Numbered from the stretch's first letter, positions 13,901 through 22,532 are shown. The stretch is 27,870 nt of DNA from Nitrososphaeria archaeon (GCA_014361085.1 JACIWG010000003.1:1-27870); one strand, 5' to 3'. Program-made: numbers and translations. The notes: generated by a model from the sequence alone, not told the origin.

Positions 13901-16651
13901 ATGTCCGTTGACCCTAAAGAGTTTGAGCTTGAATACTTTAAGAAAAATGGGTTTATTAGACAAAAGTGTAAAGTTTGTGGCGCATTTTTCTGGTCGCAAA
14001 AAATTACTGATGTATGTGGAGAAAGCCCCTGCGCAGAAAACACATTTATAGAAAAATCGCCGACCACTATTCATCTTGACTTAAACGGTGTTAGGGAGAC
14101 TTTCCTCAACTTTTTTAACAAACATGGACATGCAATAATTGAACCATATCCTGTCGTCTGTAGATGGAGGGATGACCTTTTAGTTACCATTGCAAGTATA
14201 GTGGACTTTCAGCCTTACGTGACAAATGGGGAGATCCCACCACCAGCGAATCCTCTAGTTGTAAGCCAGCCCTGTCTAAGATTTGAAGACATAGATAATG
14301 TTGGTATAACTTCTGGAAGACATCTCACAATATTTGAAATGGGAGGGGCGCATGCATTTAATTATCCAGGAAATGAAATATATTGGAAAGACCGGACAGT
14401 AGAATATCATCATGAGCTTATTACGAAAGTCTTTGGTGTCGAAAGTGAGAAGATTTCTTATAAGGAACATCTATGGTCTGGTGGAGGAAATGCTGGGCCG
14501 GCTGTTGAAGCAATCGTCGATGGACTTGAAATTTCAACTCTAGTTTTCATGTGTTACAAAATGGAAAATGGAAGATGGGTGCCAACTGTTGTCAAAACAG
14601 TTGACACAGGATATGGGTTAGAAAGGTGGGCATGGCTAAGTTTGGGAACGCCAACAGCTTTCCATGCTATATTTGGGCCACTCTTATCAAAATTTATGGA
14701 CATGATGGGAGTTGAATGTGAAAATAGAATCTTAGTAGAAACAGGAAAACTTTCTGGAGCATTAAATGTAGAAAGGCCTACATTATCTTATGAGACCAGA
14801 AAACTTATTGCAAAAAGAATAGGAATCGCTGTTGAAGAATATCTTAGAATCATAGAGCCCTTTGAAAAAGTTTGTACACTCTTGGACCACACAAAAGCAT
14901 TAATATTTTTATTGGCTGAAGGCGTTGTCCCGTCAAATGTAAGAACAGGATATTTAGCTAGAATGCTTTTAAGAAGAATTTATAGAATATTGTGCGAATT
15001 TGGGCGTGAAAACCAGCTTTCTGAACTATTAGAATATCAGATAGGTTACTGGGGAAGATATTTTAGAAATTTGGAGATAAATAAAAATGAAATATTAAAG
15101 CTTGCAGAAGTTGAAATTGGAAAATATAGAAGAACTTTAGAAAGGGAAATGGATTTTATCATAAAAAAATTGAATCATTTAAAAAAAGAGGGGAAAGGTG
15201 AAGTTCCAAAGGAGATAATCATTGAGGCATACGAATCACATGGAATACATCCTTCTCAGCTTAAAGAACAAGCAATTAGATTGGGATTAAAGACTGAGAT
15301 TCCACAGGACTTTTTTGCTTCAATTGTAAAAATGCATACAAAAAAGGTAAAGGAAACCGAGGACAAAGATGAACTTGAAAAAATGCTAATAGAAGAAAAT
15401 ATTCCTCCAACAGAAAAAATATTTTATGAAAATCCAAAACTTTTACAGTTTAATGCAAAGGTAATATTTACATATAATAATAAAATAGTTTTGGATAGGA
15501 CGGCATTTTATGCAGAAAGTGGTGGACAGTTATCAGATATTGGAAAAATTGTTTGGGAAAATGGTGAAACAATTGTTAAATATGTAAAGAAGGTTGGTGG
15601 AATAATTGTACATGAAGTCGATAACTTGCCGCCAATTAATACCGAGATCATAGGCTACGTTGATAAAGAAAGAAGAGAACAGTTATCAATACATCATACA
15701 GCAACACATATAATTAATGGGGCTGCTCGAAAAGTTTTAGGAGAGCATGTTTGGCAGGCAGGAGCACAAAAGAACATTAACGAGGCACACTTAGACATTA
15801 CACACTATACAAACATCACAGATGAAGAAGTTAGTAGAATAGAGGATATAGCAAACGAGGTAGTAAGAAAGAACATTAGGGTTGAGATATTTAATTTACC
15901 TAGATTAGAGGCTGAAAGGAAATATGGATATAGACTTTACCAAGGTGGAGTTGTACCAGGGAAGGAGATAAGGATAGTAAAGATAGGAGAACATGATGTA
16001 GAAGCTTGTGGTGGAACACATGTTTTAAGCACCGGCGAAATTGGGTTAATTAAAGTGATTAAAGTTGAACATATACAAGATGGTATCGAGAGAATAGTTT
16101 TTACAGCGGGAAAAGCAGCACTTAAAAGAGTGCAAGAGACCTTCGAAATTATAAAGAATATTTCAAAACAAATTAATGTACCATCTGAAGGTTTAACAGA
16201 AGCTATTGAGAAAATTGTAAAAGAAAATGACGAAGTAAGGAGAAGGATAAGGAGATATTCTAAGAGGTTATCTGAGTACTCACTTCCTTATATTAGAGAT
16301 AAAGCTGAACATTTTATGGGAATTAGAGTATATTATGTTATAGATAATGAATTGGAAGAGAGTACGCATATTGATATTGGGAGTGCTGCTATAGAGAAAA
16401 TGCAAGACCTACTTTATTGCGCATTAATTCCAGTAAACAACGTTGTACAAGTTATAGTTTTTTCAGGTACTCAAGTCCAAGAGAAAAATGTTTCAGCAAG
16501 GGATATTGCAAATTTTATAGCAAATCAACTTGGTGGAGCCGCTGGAGGGGATAAAAGATTTGGTAGAGGGGGAGGGGGGAACATGGATAATTTAAATATG
16601 ATTAAAGAGAAAGTGTTAGATTACTTAAAGGAGAAGATGGTGAAAAATTAA
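13901..16651 (+). CDS. alaS: Alanyl-tRNA synthetase, archaeal type
   Basis: Class II synthetase with cis-editing. 916 aa from ATG 13901. The archaeal N-terminal extension holds Cys residues (KCKVCGAFFWS, VCGESPCAE); the catalytic domain has RFEDIDNVGITSGRHLTIFEMGG and DTGYGLERWAW. The editing domain has HHTATH near residue 600 and CGGTHV near 705, the H-x3-H and C-x3-H zinc/editing motif. The C-terminal oligomerisation part ends with the Gly-rich GGAAGGDKRFGRGGGG. GTG 13886 is in frame, but ATG 13901 fits the TATA distance and protein start. Its stop overlaps the leuS ATG by 1 nt. Both tRNA-Ala genes in the window carry the G3-U70 pair this enzyme reads. Confidence 0.96.
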   Translation: MSVDPKEFELEYFKKNGFIRQKCKVCGAFFWSQKITDVCGESPCAENTFIEKSPTTIHLDLNGVRETFLNFFNKHGHAIIEPYPVVCRWRDDLLVTIASIVDFQPYVTNGEIPPPANPLVVSQPCLRFEDIDNVGITSGRHLTIFEMGGAHAFNYPGNEIYWKDRTVEYHHELITKVFGVESEKISYKEHLWSGGGNAGPAVEAIVDGLEISTLVFMCYKMENGRWVPTVVKTVDTGYGLERWAWLSLGTPTAFHAIFGPLLSKFMDMMGVECENRILVETGKLSGALNVERPTLSYETRKLIAKRIGIAVEEYLRIIEPFEKVCTLLDHTKALIFLLAEGVVPSNVRTGYLARMLLRRIYRILCEFGRENQLSELLEYQIGYWGRYFRNLEINKNEILKLAEVEIGKYRRTLEREMDFIIKKLNHLKKEGKGEVPKEIIIEAYESHGIHPSQLKEQAIRLGLKTEIPQDFFASIVKMHTKKVKETEDKDELEKMLIEENIPPTEKIFYENPKLLQFNAKVIFTYNNKIVLDRTAFYAESGGQLSDIGKIVWENGETIVKYVKKVGGIIVHEVDNLPPINTEIIGYVDKERREQLSIHHTATHIINGAARKVLGEHVWQAGAQKNINEAHLDITHYTNITDEEVSRIEDIANEVVRKNIRVEIFNLPRLEAERKYGYRLYQGGVVPGKEIRIVKIGEHDVEACGGTHVLSTGEIGLIKVIKVEHIQDGIERIVFTAGKAALKRVQETFEIIKNISKQINVPSEGLTEAIEKIVKENDEVRRRIRRYSKRLSEYSLPYIRDKAEHFMGIRVYYVIDNELEESTHIDIGSAAIEKMQDLLYCALIPVNNVVQVIVFSGTQVQEKNVSARDIANFIANQLGGAAGGDKRFGRGGGGNMDNLNMIKEKVLDYLKEKMVKN

Positions 16652-19494
16652 TGTTAGAATATGAGGAAAAATGGATTGAGGCTTGGAAAAAAGATAGAGT
16701 ATTTGAGGCAGATAGAGATGTTTCTAGAGAAAAACTTTTTGTGAATGCACCATTTCCCTATATGAATGGACCACTACATATTGGTCATGCCTTTACCTAT
16801 ACTAGGTTAGATGCTTATGCAAGATATAGAAGGATGAAGGGAAATAATGTCCTATTCCCCTTTGCATGGCACTGGACTGGGGAAGCTGTCGCTGGACAAT
16901 CAGTTAGATTAAAAAAAGGAGACCCGGCTGTAATAAAAGCTTTCGTGGAAATTGATGGGATACCTCCAGAGGAGCTTGAAAAATTTACATCACCCTATAA
17001 TTTGGCTGAATATTATACTAGAGTCAGTAGGGAAGCACTCTATAAACTTGGGCTTTCAATAGATTGGCGTAGAGAATTTTTTACTACAAGCTATAACAAG
17101 GGATTCAGTAAATTTATAGAGTGGCAGTATCTTAAACTAAAGGAAAAAAATTTTGTTGTAAAAGGATCTCATCCTGTTGTATGGTGTCCTTCAGATCAAA
17201 GCCCTACAGGCGATCATGATAGACTTGAAGGGGAAGGTGTGTCCCCTGAAGAATTTTATTTAGTTTTCTTTAAAATGGACGAATATTTTTTGGCAGCGGC
17301 CACCTTTAGACCCGAGACCATATATGGTGCAACAAATGTATGGATTCTTCCCGAAGGAGAATATGTTAAAGCAAAAATTGATAATATAAAACTTGTAATA
17401 AGCCGGGAAAGCCTTACCAAGTTTATTGAGCAGGAGAGAAATGTAAAAATAATTGAAACCTTTTATGGAAAAGAATTGATAGGAAAAGAATGTGTTGTAC
17501 CCTTAGCTGGACATAAAATTCCAATTTTACCTGCAAGCTTCATTGACCCAGCTTACGGAACAGGAATAGTGTATAGCGTACCAGCACATGCACCCTACGA
17601 TTGGCTAGCTTTAAGAGATCTACAAATGGCTTCAACTGAAAAGTTGAAGGAAATTGCTGCTAAAATAAAACCAATTTCCATAATTAAAGTTGAAGGTTTC
17701 GGCGAATATCCTGCCATTGAGATAGTGGAACAAATGGGAATAAAAGATCAAAATGATAAGCAGGCTGAGAAAGCAACAGAGATCATATACAGCAAAGAAT
17801 TTCACACGGGAGTAATGAAGGAAAATTGTGGAATCCTAAGTGGGATGCCAGTTAGGGAAGCTAAGAATAAAGTGATAGAAACTTTAATACAGCAAGGTTT
17901 AGGCGATAAAATTTATGATTTACCTCAAATAGTTAGATGTAGATGTGGAACAAGATGTATAGTAAAGATACTAAGGGATCAATGGTTTTTAAACTATAGT
18001 AACCCAGAATGGAAAGATAGAGTTCGCCAGCACGTTAAAACAATGAAGATCTTACCAGAAGAGGCAAGAGCTTGGATTTATGCTACAGTTGATTGGCTTA
18101 ACAATTGGCCTTGTACAAGAAAAACGGGAATGGGCACCCCACTTCCATGGGATAAGGAATGGATTGTTGAAACACTAAGTGATTCCACAATTTATATGGC
18201 ATATTACATTGTAAGCAAGTATGTGAACAGTGGAGAAATAGAGTCTGAACAAATGACCAAAGAATTTTTTGACTACGTGTTTTTAGGTGAAGGCAAAATA
18301 GAGGAAGTTTCAAAAAAGACGGGAATAGATGTAAATATTTTAAAAAATGTCCGAGAAGACTTCCTTTATTGGTATCCAGTAGATTTAAGAAACTCTGCTA
18401 AGGAGTTAATTCCAAACCATTTAACATTTTTTATCTTTCATCATGTGGCAATATTTCCAAAAGAAATGTGGCCCAAAGGAATAAGTGTAAATGGAATGAT
18501 TACAATAGAAGGTAAAAAAATGTCAAAATCGAAGGGAATATTCACTACAATTTCAAAAGAAATAAGAAAATATGGAGCGGATGTTGTAAGAGCAGCATTA
18601 ATTTATGGTGCAGAGGGAATGGATGATCCTGACTGGAACGAGAATATAGCAAAGCTTATGGAGCAAAAAATTGCATCCTTATTCGAGTTTGTAAACGAAA
18701 TAAGAGAGATTTCAAGTTATAGGGAAAAAGATTTTCCGGAAAAATTGTTGCTTGCAGAAGTTAAGAATATGATTCTGCTTGTTGAAAAAAATTTGGAGCA
18801 AATGAAGACAAAGACTGCCTTCCAAATTGCATTCTTTGACATACCAAATGTTATAAAAAGATATCTTAGACAGGTTTCTGTACCAGAAAAGGATACAATC
18901 GAAGAAGTTCTAGAATACTGGATAAAGGTGATGGCGCCATTTATTCCATTTACATGCGAGGAAATTTGGCATCTTATTGGAAGACAAGAATATATTTCTT
19001 TAGAAAAATGGCCAGCATTGAAGGTTAGTGAGGAAGACAGTAGAGTTCTTTTTGAATACAAACTTATAGAGAAACTTTTAGAGGACGTAAAAGAAATAAA
19101 GAAGCTGACAAAAACTGAGCCAAAAACACTATACATATATGTTGCAGCACAGGAGCTGACGAAGACATTTTTAAAATATGTAGCCTATATCGAAGAGGGA
19201 TTAACTACAAAAGAGGCTGTAAAAAAGATTTATGAAGAAATCCCAAAAAACTTAATCGGGAGTGTACCTCAATTAATTAAACTGGCAACTACATTAGAAA
19301 AAAACTTACTTAATGAAGTAAGAAAGATAGAAGATTTTGACGAATACCAAGTATACGATAAGAGTAAAGAATATTTAGAAAAGGAAACTGGCATGAAAAT
19401 TAGAATATATTACTCAGATGAGCAAGACAAGTATGATCCAAAAAATAAGGCTAAAAACGCTTTACCACTAAAACCAGCACTTTTCCTAGAATAG
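16651..19494 (+). CDS. leuS: Leucyl-tRNA synthetase, archaeal type
   Basis: Class I synthetase, 947 aa. Seen: N-terminal PFPYMNGPLHIGHAF (HIGH motif at about residues 43-46), the CP1 editing domain with TFRPETIYGATNVW and GTGIVYSVPAHAPYDW, Cys pairs VWCP and RCRCGTRC, and the KMSKS loop GKKMSKSKG at about 621-629. The C-terminal anticodon-binding region is of archaeal length. It is translationally coupled to alaS (TAATG overlap). Confidence 0.96.
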   Translation: MLEYEEKWIEAWKKDRVFEADRDVSREKLFVNAPFPYMNGPLHIGHAFTYTRLDAYARYRRMKGNNVLFPFAWHWTGEAVAGQSVRLKKGDPAVIKAFVEIDGIPPEELEKFTSPYNLAEYYTRVSREALYKLGLSIDWRREFFTTSYNKGFSKFIEWQYLKLKEKNFVVKGSHPVVWCPSDQSPTGDHDRLEGEGVSPEEFYLVFFKMDEYFLAAATFRPETIYGATNVWILPEGEYVKAKIDNIKLVISRESLTKFIEQERNVKIIETFYGKELIGKECVVPLAGHKIPILPASFIDPAYGTGIVYSVPAHAPYDWLALRDLQMASTEKLKEIAAKIKPISIIKVEGFGEYPAIEIVEQMGIKDQNDKQAEKATEIIYSKEFHTGVMKENCGILSGMPVREAKNKVIETLIQQGLGDKIYDLPQIVRCRCGTRCIVKILRDQWFLNYSNPEWKDRVRQHVKTMKILPEEARAWIYATVDWLNNWPCTRKTGMGTPLPWDKEWIVETLSDSTIYMAYYIVSKYVNSGEIESEQMTKEFFDYVFLGEGKIEEVSKKTGIDVNILKNVREDFLYWYPVDLRNSAKELIPNHLTFFIFHHVAIFPKEMWPKGISVNGMITIEGKKMSKSKGIFTTISKEIRKYGADVVRAALIYGAEGMDDPDWNENIAKLMEQKIASLFEFVNEIREISSYREKDFPEKLLLAEVKNMILLVEKNLEQMKTKTAFQIAFFDIPNVIKRYLRQVSVPEKDTIEEVLEYWIKVMAPFIPFTCEEIWHLIGRQEYISLEKWPALKVSEEDSRVLFEYKLIEKLLEDVKEIKKLTKTEPKTLYIYVAAQELTKTFLKYVAYIEEGLTTKEAVKKIYEEIPKNLIGSVPQLIKLATTLEKNLLNEVRKIEDFDEYQVYDKSKEYLEKETGMKIRIYYSDEQDKYDPKNKAKNALPLKPALFLE

Positions 19495-19522
19495 AACACC
19501 ACAACATTATTTAGCATAAAGA

Positions 19523-19530
19523 TTAAATAT
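19523..19530 (+). promoter_or_regulatory. TATA box of macro-domain gene (leaderless)
   Basis: TTAAATAT, 26-33 nt before ATG 19556, with no ribosome-binding site at the ATG. Confidence 0.45.
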
Positions 19531-19555
19531 AGTTGGAAGATAATTTTCCAAATAC

Positions 19556-20116
19556 ATGGAAATAGAAGTAAATAATTGTAAAATTAAAATTATAGAAGGG
19601 GATATAACAGAACAAAGTGTAGATGCCATAGTTAATGCGGCTAATCCGACTCTTATGGGTGGAGGTGGAGTTGATGGAGCAATACATCGTAAAGGAGGAA
19701 GTAAGATACTTGAAGAATGCAAACAAATAAGAGCTACATTATATCCTAATGGACTTCCAACCGGAGAAGCAGTTATAACTTCGGGAGGAAAATTGAAAGC
19801 AAAATATGTTATACATACTGTGGGCCCCATTTGGAAAGGTGGAAATAGTAATGAGGCTGAACTTTTATCTAACGCATATAAGAATTCATTAAAAATTGCA
19901 AAAAGTCGAAGACTAAAAAGTATTGCCTTCCCTTCAATCAGTACAGGAGCTTACAGGTATCCCATAGAGAAAGCGAGCATGGTAGCATTAAGCACAGTTA
20001 AAGAATTTTTAGAAAAAGAGGATGAATTAGAAGAAGTAATATTTGTCCTTTTTTCAAAAAAGGATCTCGAAATATATGAACAAAAGGCAATTGAAATATT
20101 TGGTTTGAGTAAATAG
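19556..20116 (+). CDS. Macro-domain protein (ADP-ribose / O-acetyl-ADP-ribose hydrolase family)
   Basis: 186 aa, a complete single macro domain. Seen: KIIEGDITEQSVDAIVNAAN (adenine-binding Asp), the catalytic-loop stretch LMGGGGVDGAIHRKGG (GGGVDGAIH pattern), TSGGKLKAKYVIHTVGP, and the phosphate loop SISTGAYRYP. These are the full set of ligand-binding motifs of the YmdB/MacroD-like group, which removes ADP-ribose or acetyl from substrates. Cytosolic and single-gene with its own promoter. The exact substrate cannot be read from sequence. Confidence 0.92.
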   Translation: MEIEVNNCKIKIIEGDITEQSVDAIVNAANPTLMGGGGVDGAIHRKGGSKILEECKQIRATLYPNGLPTGEAVITSGGKLKAKYVIHTVGPIWKGGNSNEAELLSNAYKNSLKIAKSRRLKSIAFPSISTGAYRYPIEKASMVALSTVKEFLEKEDELEEVIFVLFSKKDLEIYEQKAIEIFGLSK

Positions 20117-20131
20117 AGAATAAGATTATGG

Positions 20132-20206
20132 TGGACCGGGTGGGACTTGAACCCACGACCTCTCCCATGCCAAGGGAGCATAACTACCAGCCTGTACTAC
20201 CGGCCC
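20132..20206 (-). tRNA. tRNA-Ala (anticodon GGC)
   Basis: 75 nt. The acceptor stem GGGCCGG/CCGGTCC includes the G3-U70 alanine identity pair; discriminator A. The anticodon stem CTCCC/GGGAG closes the loop TTGGCAT, anticodon GGC. CCA is encoded directly after. A TATA-like run at 20237-20246 on the minus strand serves it; it is divergent from tRNA-Gly. Confidence 0.95.
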
Positions 20207-20304
20207 ATTTCCTCTAACTACAAACCATCTACCACTTTTATTTAAATTCTTTTATTGTTATAAGTTTAAATCTTTTATTTTACTAACCCCTAAAGGTATC
20301 ATGT

Positions 20305-20379
20305 GCGACCGTAGTCTAGTCTGGTCTAGGACGGGAGCCTGCCACGCTTCTGACCCGGGTTCAAATCCCGGCGGTCGCA
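20305..20379 (+). tRNA. tRNA-Gly (anticodon GCC)
   Basis: 75 nt. Acceptor GCGACCG/CGGTCGC, discriminator A. The anticodon stem GGAGC/GCTTC closes the loop CTGCCAC, anticodon GCC. CCA is not encoded. TATA-like TTTAAATC lies at 20265-20272. A terminator-like inverted repeat AAAGTC/GACTTT follows at 20390-20416. Confidence 0.93.
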
Positions 20380-20486
20380 CCTATTTACAAAAGTCAGCGA
20401 GAAAGATCCCGACTTTACCTGTGGAGATGAATCTCCGTTAAAATTTATATTCCTTCATCTTCTATCCCTTCTTTGAGCGGTTGCTC

Positions 20487-20586
20487 GAATGTGGTCCAGA
20501 TGTTCAAAAGTTGGAATAAGGCTCTGGATCGAATTGGGGGGGAGGTTCCAGTAAAATAGGGCTTCTCCAGATGGAGAAGTCGCTAA
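20487..20586 (+). repeat. Dispersed repeat, copy B (tnpB-like remnant)
   Basis: Second copy of the 100-bp repeat at 1863-1966, in the opposite orientation. In this copy WNKALDRIGGEVPVK reads in one frame but meets TAG at once, and the homology ends about 14 nt before the broken ABC ATPase frame opens. Probably the scar of an insertion that truncated that gene. Confidence 0.7.
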
Positions 20587-20600
20587 AAGATTTAATATAA

Positions 20601-20949
20601 AGAATTTTCTCTACAAAAGCCCCTAAGCTAAGTGTGGGCCAAAAACGGCTCGTAACATTCGCTTCAATATACGCGTATGAACCTACACTAATGTTACTTG
20701 ATGAACCTACTGCAAATTTAAATTCAAAAATAGTTAAACAAGTCAAAAATATAATATTAGAATATAAAGCGAAGGGAAACTGCATAATATTAACTTCACA
20801 TGATATTAATTTTGTCGCAAATGTAGCTAACCGAGTATATGCTTTAAATGAAAGGAAAAATGGTTGGTGGGGGAGTTACTCAAATCATGCTTAAAGACAA
20901 AAAATTTCTTGAAATAGCGGATGTTGACACTAATTGTGCAAGCCTATGA
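20601..20949 (+). pseudogene. ABC transporter ATPase fragment (CbiO/EcfA-like), 5'-truncated and frameshifted
   Basis: The open frame begins without a start codon and carries the ABC signature LSVGQKRLV, Walker B LMLLDEPTANLN and the H-loop LTSHDINFV, then ANRVYAL. The whole N-terminal half, with the Walker A P-loop, is missing. A frameshift near 20857 in an A-run restores a family-like tail (KMVGGGVTQIMLKD, FLEIADVD) that ends at TGA 20947-20949. The fragment looks like the C-terminal half of an energy-coupling-factor ATPase, which cannot work as it stands. The repeat copy B lies directly upstream. Confidence 0.8.
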
Positions 20950-21201
20950 AATATAGTCAGCAACTCAAGACTAAAAATTAAAACAGAGCCATTTAAAGTT
21001 ATATTATAAAATTTTTTAACCGACGATAATAATATTTTTTCTCAAAAATTCAGTTTCTATTAACTTGAATTATATTATATACTTAGGAGTTTTTACGATA
21101 GTAGCTATTCTAACTAAATATTATAGACATTGGATTAAAGAAAATTTTTTGCATAAAAGTTATTAATGGGCTGCTTAATAGCATTATAATTGTGCCATGA
21201 T

Positions 21202-21275
21202 GCCGAGGTAGCTCAGCCTGGGAGAGCACCCGGCTGAAGACCGGGCTGTCGCCGGTTCAAGTCCGGCCCTCGGCA
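21202..21275 (+). tRNA. tRNA-Phe (anticodon GAA)
   Basis: 74 nt. Acceptor GCCGAGG/CCTCGGC, D stem GCTC/GAGC, anticodon stem CCCGG/CCGGG with loop CTGAAGA (anticodon GAA), and T arm GCCGG/CCGGC with GTTCAAG. Discriminator A; CCA is not encoded. Confidence 0.95.
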
Positions 21276-21301
21276 TTTAAATGCCTTGAATCATTATTTT
21301 A

Positions 21302-21757
21302 TTAGGAAAGTTCTACTTCTATTAAAGGTCTTAGACTTCCCAAATATTTGCCATCTAAGTATACATCTATTGTATCTAACCCAATTTGAGCCATTCTAAA
21401 AGTGCATCTTCTTTCTCCTGCAACTCTTTTTATCTCAATTATTAGGTCTAAATAGTCTTGATCTGCACTTGCACCTGAAGGCCTATCTTCAAATCCGATT
21501 ACGAAGGTTTCAAAAACAATTCCGCTAGAATTGTAGGCCCCTTTTGTAGCACCTATAATTTTATAATCAGATACTTCTATTCCTATATTTCTATTCATAA
21601 ACTTGAACCTTTTTAATTGCAAACTTATTTCTTCAGGCAATTCTTGCACAATCCCATTTTTTACATATAGACCTATGAAAAAACCTAAAGTAAAGAAAAT
21701 AACTACTATTAGTAACACAAACAGAAAACTTTTAGTCCTATTCGATTTATTTATCAA
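21302..21757 (-). CDS. Unknown protein with N-terminal membrane anchor
   Basis: 151 aa, family not recognised. A basic N-terminus (MINKSNRTK) precedes one hydrophobic span at about residues 10-31 (SFLFVLLIVVIFFTLGFFIG), so the rest is probably outside the membrane. The soluble part is beta-rich by pattern (VFETFVIGF, YLDLIIEIKRV, TIDVYLDGKYLGSL), with only one Cys. It could be a small surface-anchored domain. Start TTG 21757 is the only usable one; an in-frame stop lies about 10 codons upstream. A TATA-like TTTATAG lies near 21805 (minus). It stands alone between tRNA genes. Confidence 0.7.
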   Translation of the reverse strand: MINKSNRTKSFLFVLLIVVIFFTLGFFIGLYVKNGIVQELPEEISLQLKRFKFMNRNIGIEVSDYKIIGATKGAYNSSGIVFETFVIGFEDRPSGASADQDYLDLIIEIKRVAGERRCTFRMAQIGLDTIDVYLDGKYLGSLRPLIEVELS

Positions 21758-21861
21758 CCTACTAATCGATGCAAGTGAACATTCTTGCTAAAAATATTTT
21801 TCTATAAACATTAATTTAAAGATAATGAATATGTTAAAGTAGAAAACCTTAAGTTAAACCC

Positions 21862-21867
21862 TTTATA
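21862..21867 (+). promoter_or_regulatory. TATA box for hairpin RNA and tRNA-Ala(CGC)
   Basis: TTTATA, 24-29 nt before the first base of the 21891 hairpin, so transcription should begin at or next to the hairpin rather than at the tRNA. Confidence 0.45.
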
Positions 21868-21890
21868 GTGGAAATTATGGTGGTCTTAAA

Positions 21891-21955
21891 GGTATACGGT
21901 TATATCGACGGGCGAACTGACCAAAAATAGGGATGAAGAACTGAAACCGTATACC
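21891..21955 (+). ncRNA. Structured RNA candidate upstream of tRNA-Ala(CGC)
   Basis: A perfect 11-bp stem, GGTATACGGTT (21891-21901) and AACCGTATACC (21945-21955), closes a 43-nt loop. The loop holds GAACTGA twice (21914-21920 and 21938-21944), giving D'/D-like CTGA boxes, the second directly against the stem, and a C'-like GGGATGA (21930-21936). A clear 5' C box is missing and C' to D is only 4 nt apart, so it is not a standard C/D guide. A CTGA/GATGA pair could form a kink-turn bound by L7Ae. It is probably made as a leader of the tRNA-Ala transcript. Confidence 0.5.
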
Positions 21956-21965
21956 GGGAAAACAT

Positions 21966-22040
21966 GGGCCGATAGTACAGGCTGGTATGTACGCTCGCCT
22001 CGCACGCGAGAGGTCGCGGGTTCAAGTCCCGCTCGGTCCA
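21966..22040 (+). tRNA. tRNA-Ala (anticodon CGC)
   Basis: 75 nt. Acceptor GGGCCGA/TCGGTCC with G3-U70; anticodon stem CTCGC/GCGAG, loop CTCGCAC, anticodon CGC. Discriminator A and an encoded CCA (22041-22043). Close paralogue of tRNA-Ala(GGC), including the trailer CCATAAT. A T-run follows as a likely terminator (22048-22052). Confidence 0.95.
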
Positions 22041-22164
22041 CCATAATTTTTAGTAAAAAATTAGTGGGCTTACCTAACTTTACAATTTAAATTAAGTAAA
22101 AGTTTTCCATTTTTAGTGAAAATGTATAAAAATGTGTTTTCTGTAAGTCTTTAATATTAGATGG

Positions 22165-22294
22165 TGGGGCTAGTGGGACTTGAACCCACGACAGACGGGT
22201 TTCTTCACCCAGCTCCAAAACTACATCATCTTGGAATCAGTTTACCCATCTTGGTTCTGGAGCCCGTTGTCCTGCCTTGCTGGACGATAGCCCC
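22165..22294 (-). tRNA. tRNA-Trp (anticodon CCA) with a 56-nt intron
   Basis: Exons sum to 74 nt. Acceptor GGGGCTA/TAGCCCC, anticodon stem ACGGG/CCCGT, anticodon CCA at 22258-22260. Intron about 22201-22256, at the usual position after nucleotide 37. CCA is encoded after discriminator A. The intron carries guide-RNA features (separate entry). One extra G precedes position 1. Confidence 0.93.
22201..22256 (-). ncRNA. tRNA-Trp intron with C/D guide features
   Basis: Box CTGA at 22237-22240 follows GATGGGT (22244-22250), which pairs with ACCCGTC of the 3' exon; the fifth base upstream of the box pairs with nucleotide 39, so the D+5 rule predicts 2'-O-methylation at 39. A C'-like ATGATG and then TTTTGGAGC (22212-22220) follow, the latter complementary to the anticodon loop around C34, with a degenerate D box after it. 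Archaeal tRNA-Trp introns are known to guide modification at 34 and 39. Confidence 0.7.
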
Positions 22295-22376
22295 CAGTAT
22301 TATTATCCCTTAAAAAGGAGGAAAATAAATTTTTAAAAAACAAAAATTTAATTAGGAGTTTTTTGGGCGTTATGCT

Positions 22377-22494
22377 CAGCCGGCCATAGTGATGCGGGTT
22401 CGACCTGGACTCGTCAGATCCCAGAAGTCAAACCGCATCACGCCATTGCGTTAGTGATGTGCGGAAGCCATCGCGAAGCAATGGTGCCGGCGCC
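22377..22494 (+). rRNA. rrf: 5S ribosomal RNA
   Basis: About 118 nt. Terminal helix GCCGGC (22379-22384) with GCCGGC (22486-22491), then CATAGTG as in archaeal 5S. The central loop has CTCGTCAGATCCCAGAAGTCAAACC, here seen as the CAGATCC...GAAGT core, and the later arm has GTGATGTGCGGAAG with CGCGAAGCAATGGT. It is a lone gene next to tRNAs, not in a 16S-23S operon. An AT-rich promoter at 22321-22343 is shared with the divergent tRNA-Trp. Exact ends are within a few bases. Confidence 0.88.
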
Positions 22495-22532
22495 AAAATA
22501 ATAGAATAATAAAAATGGGGGATAGAAAATAA

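Noticed and set aside
20634..20894. Short intact ABC ATPase gene starting at GTG 20634
   Set aside because: The GTG is inside the ABC signature motif and there is no P-loop, so it is a fragment rather than a gene.
21891..21955. Standard C/D box sRNA call for the hairpin upstream of tRNA-Ala
   Set aside because: No recognisable C box and only 4 nt between C' and D; kept as an unclassified structured RNA.
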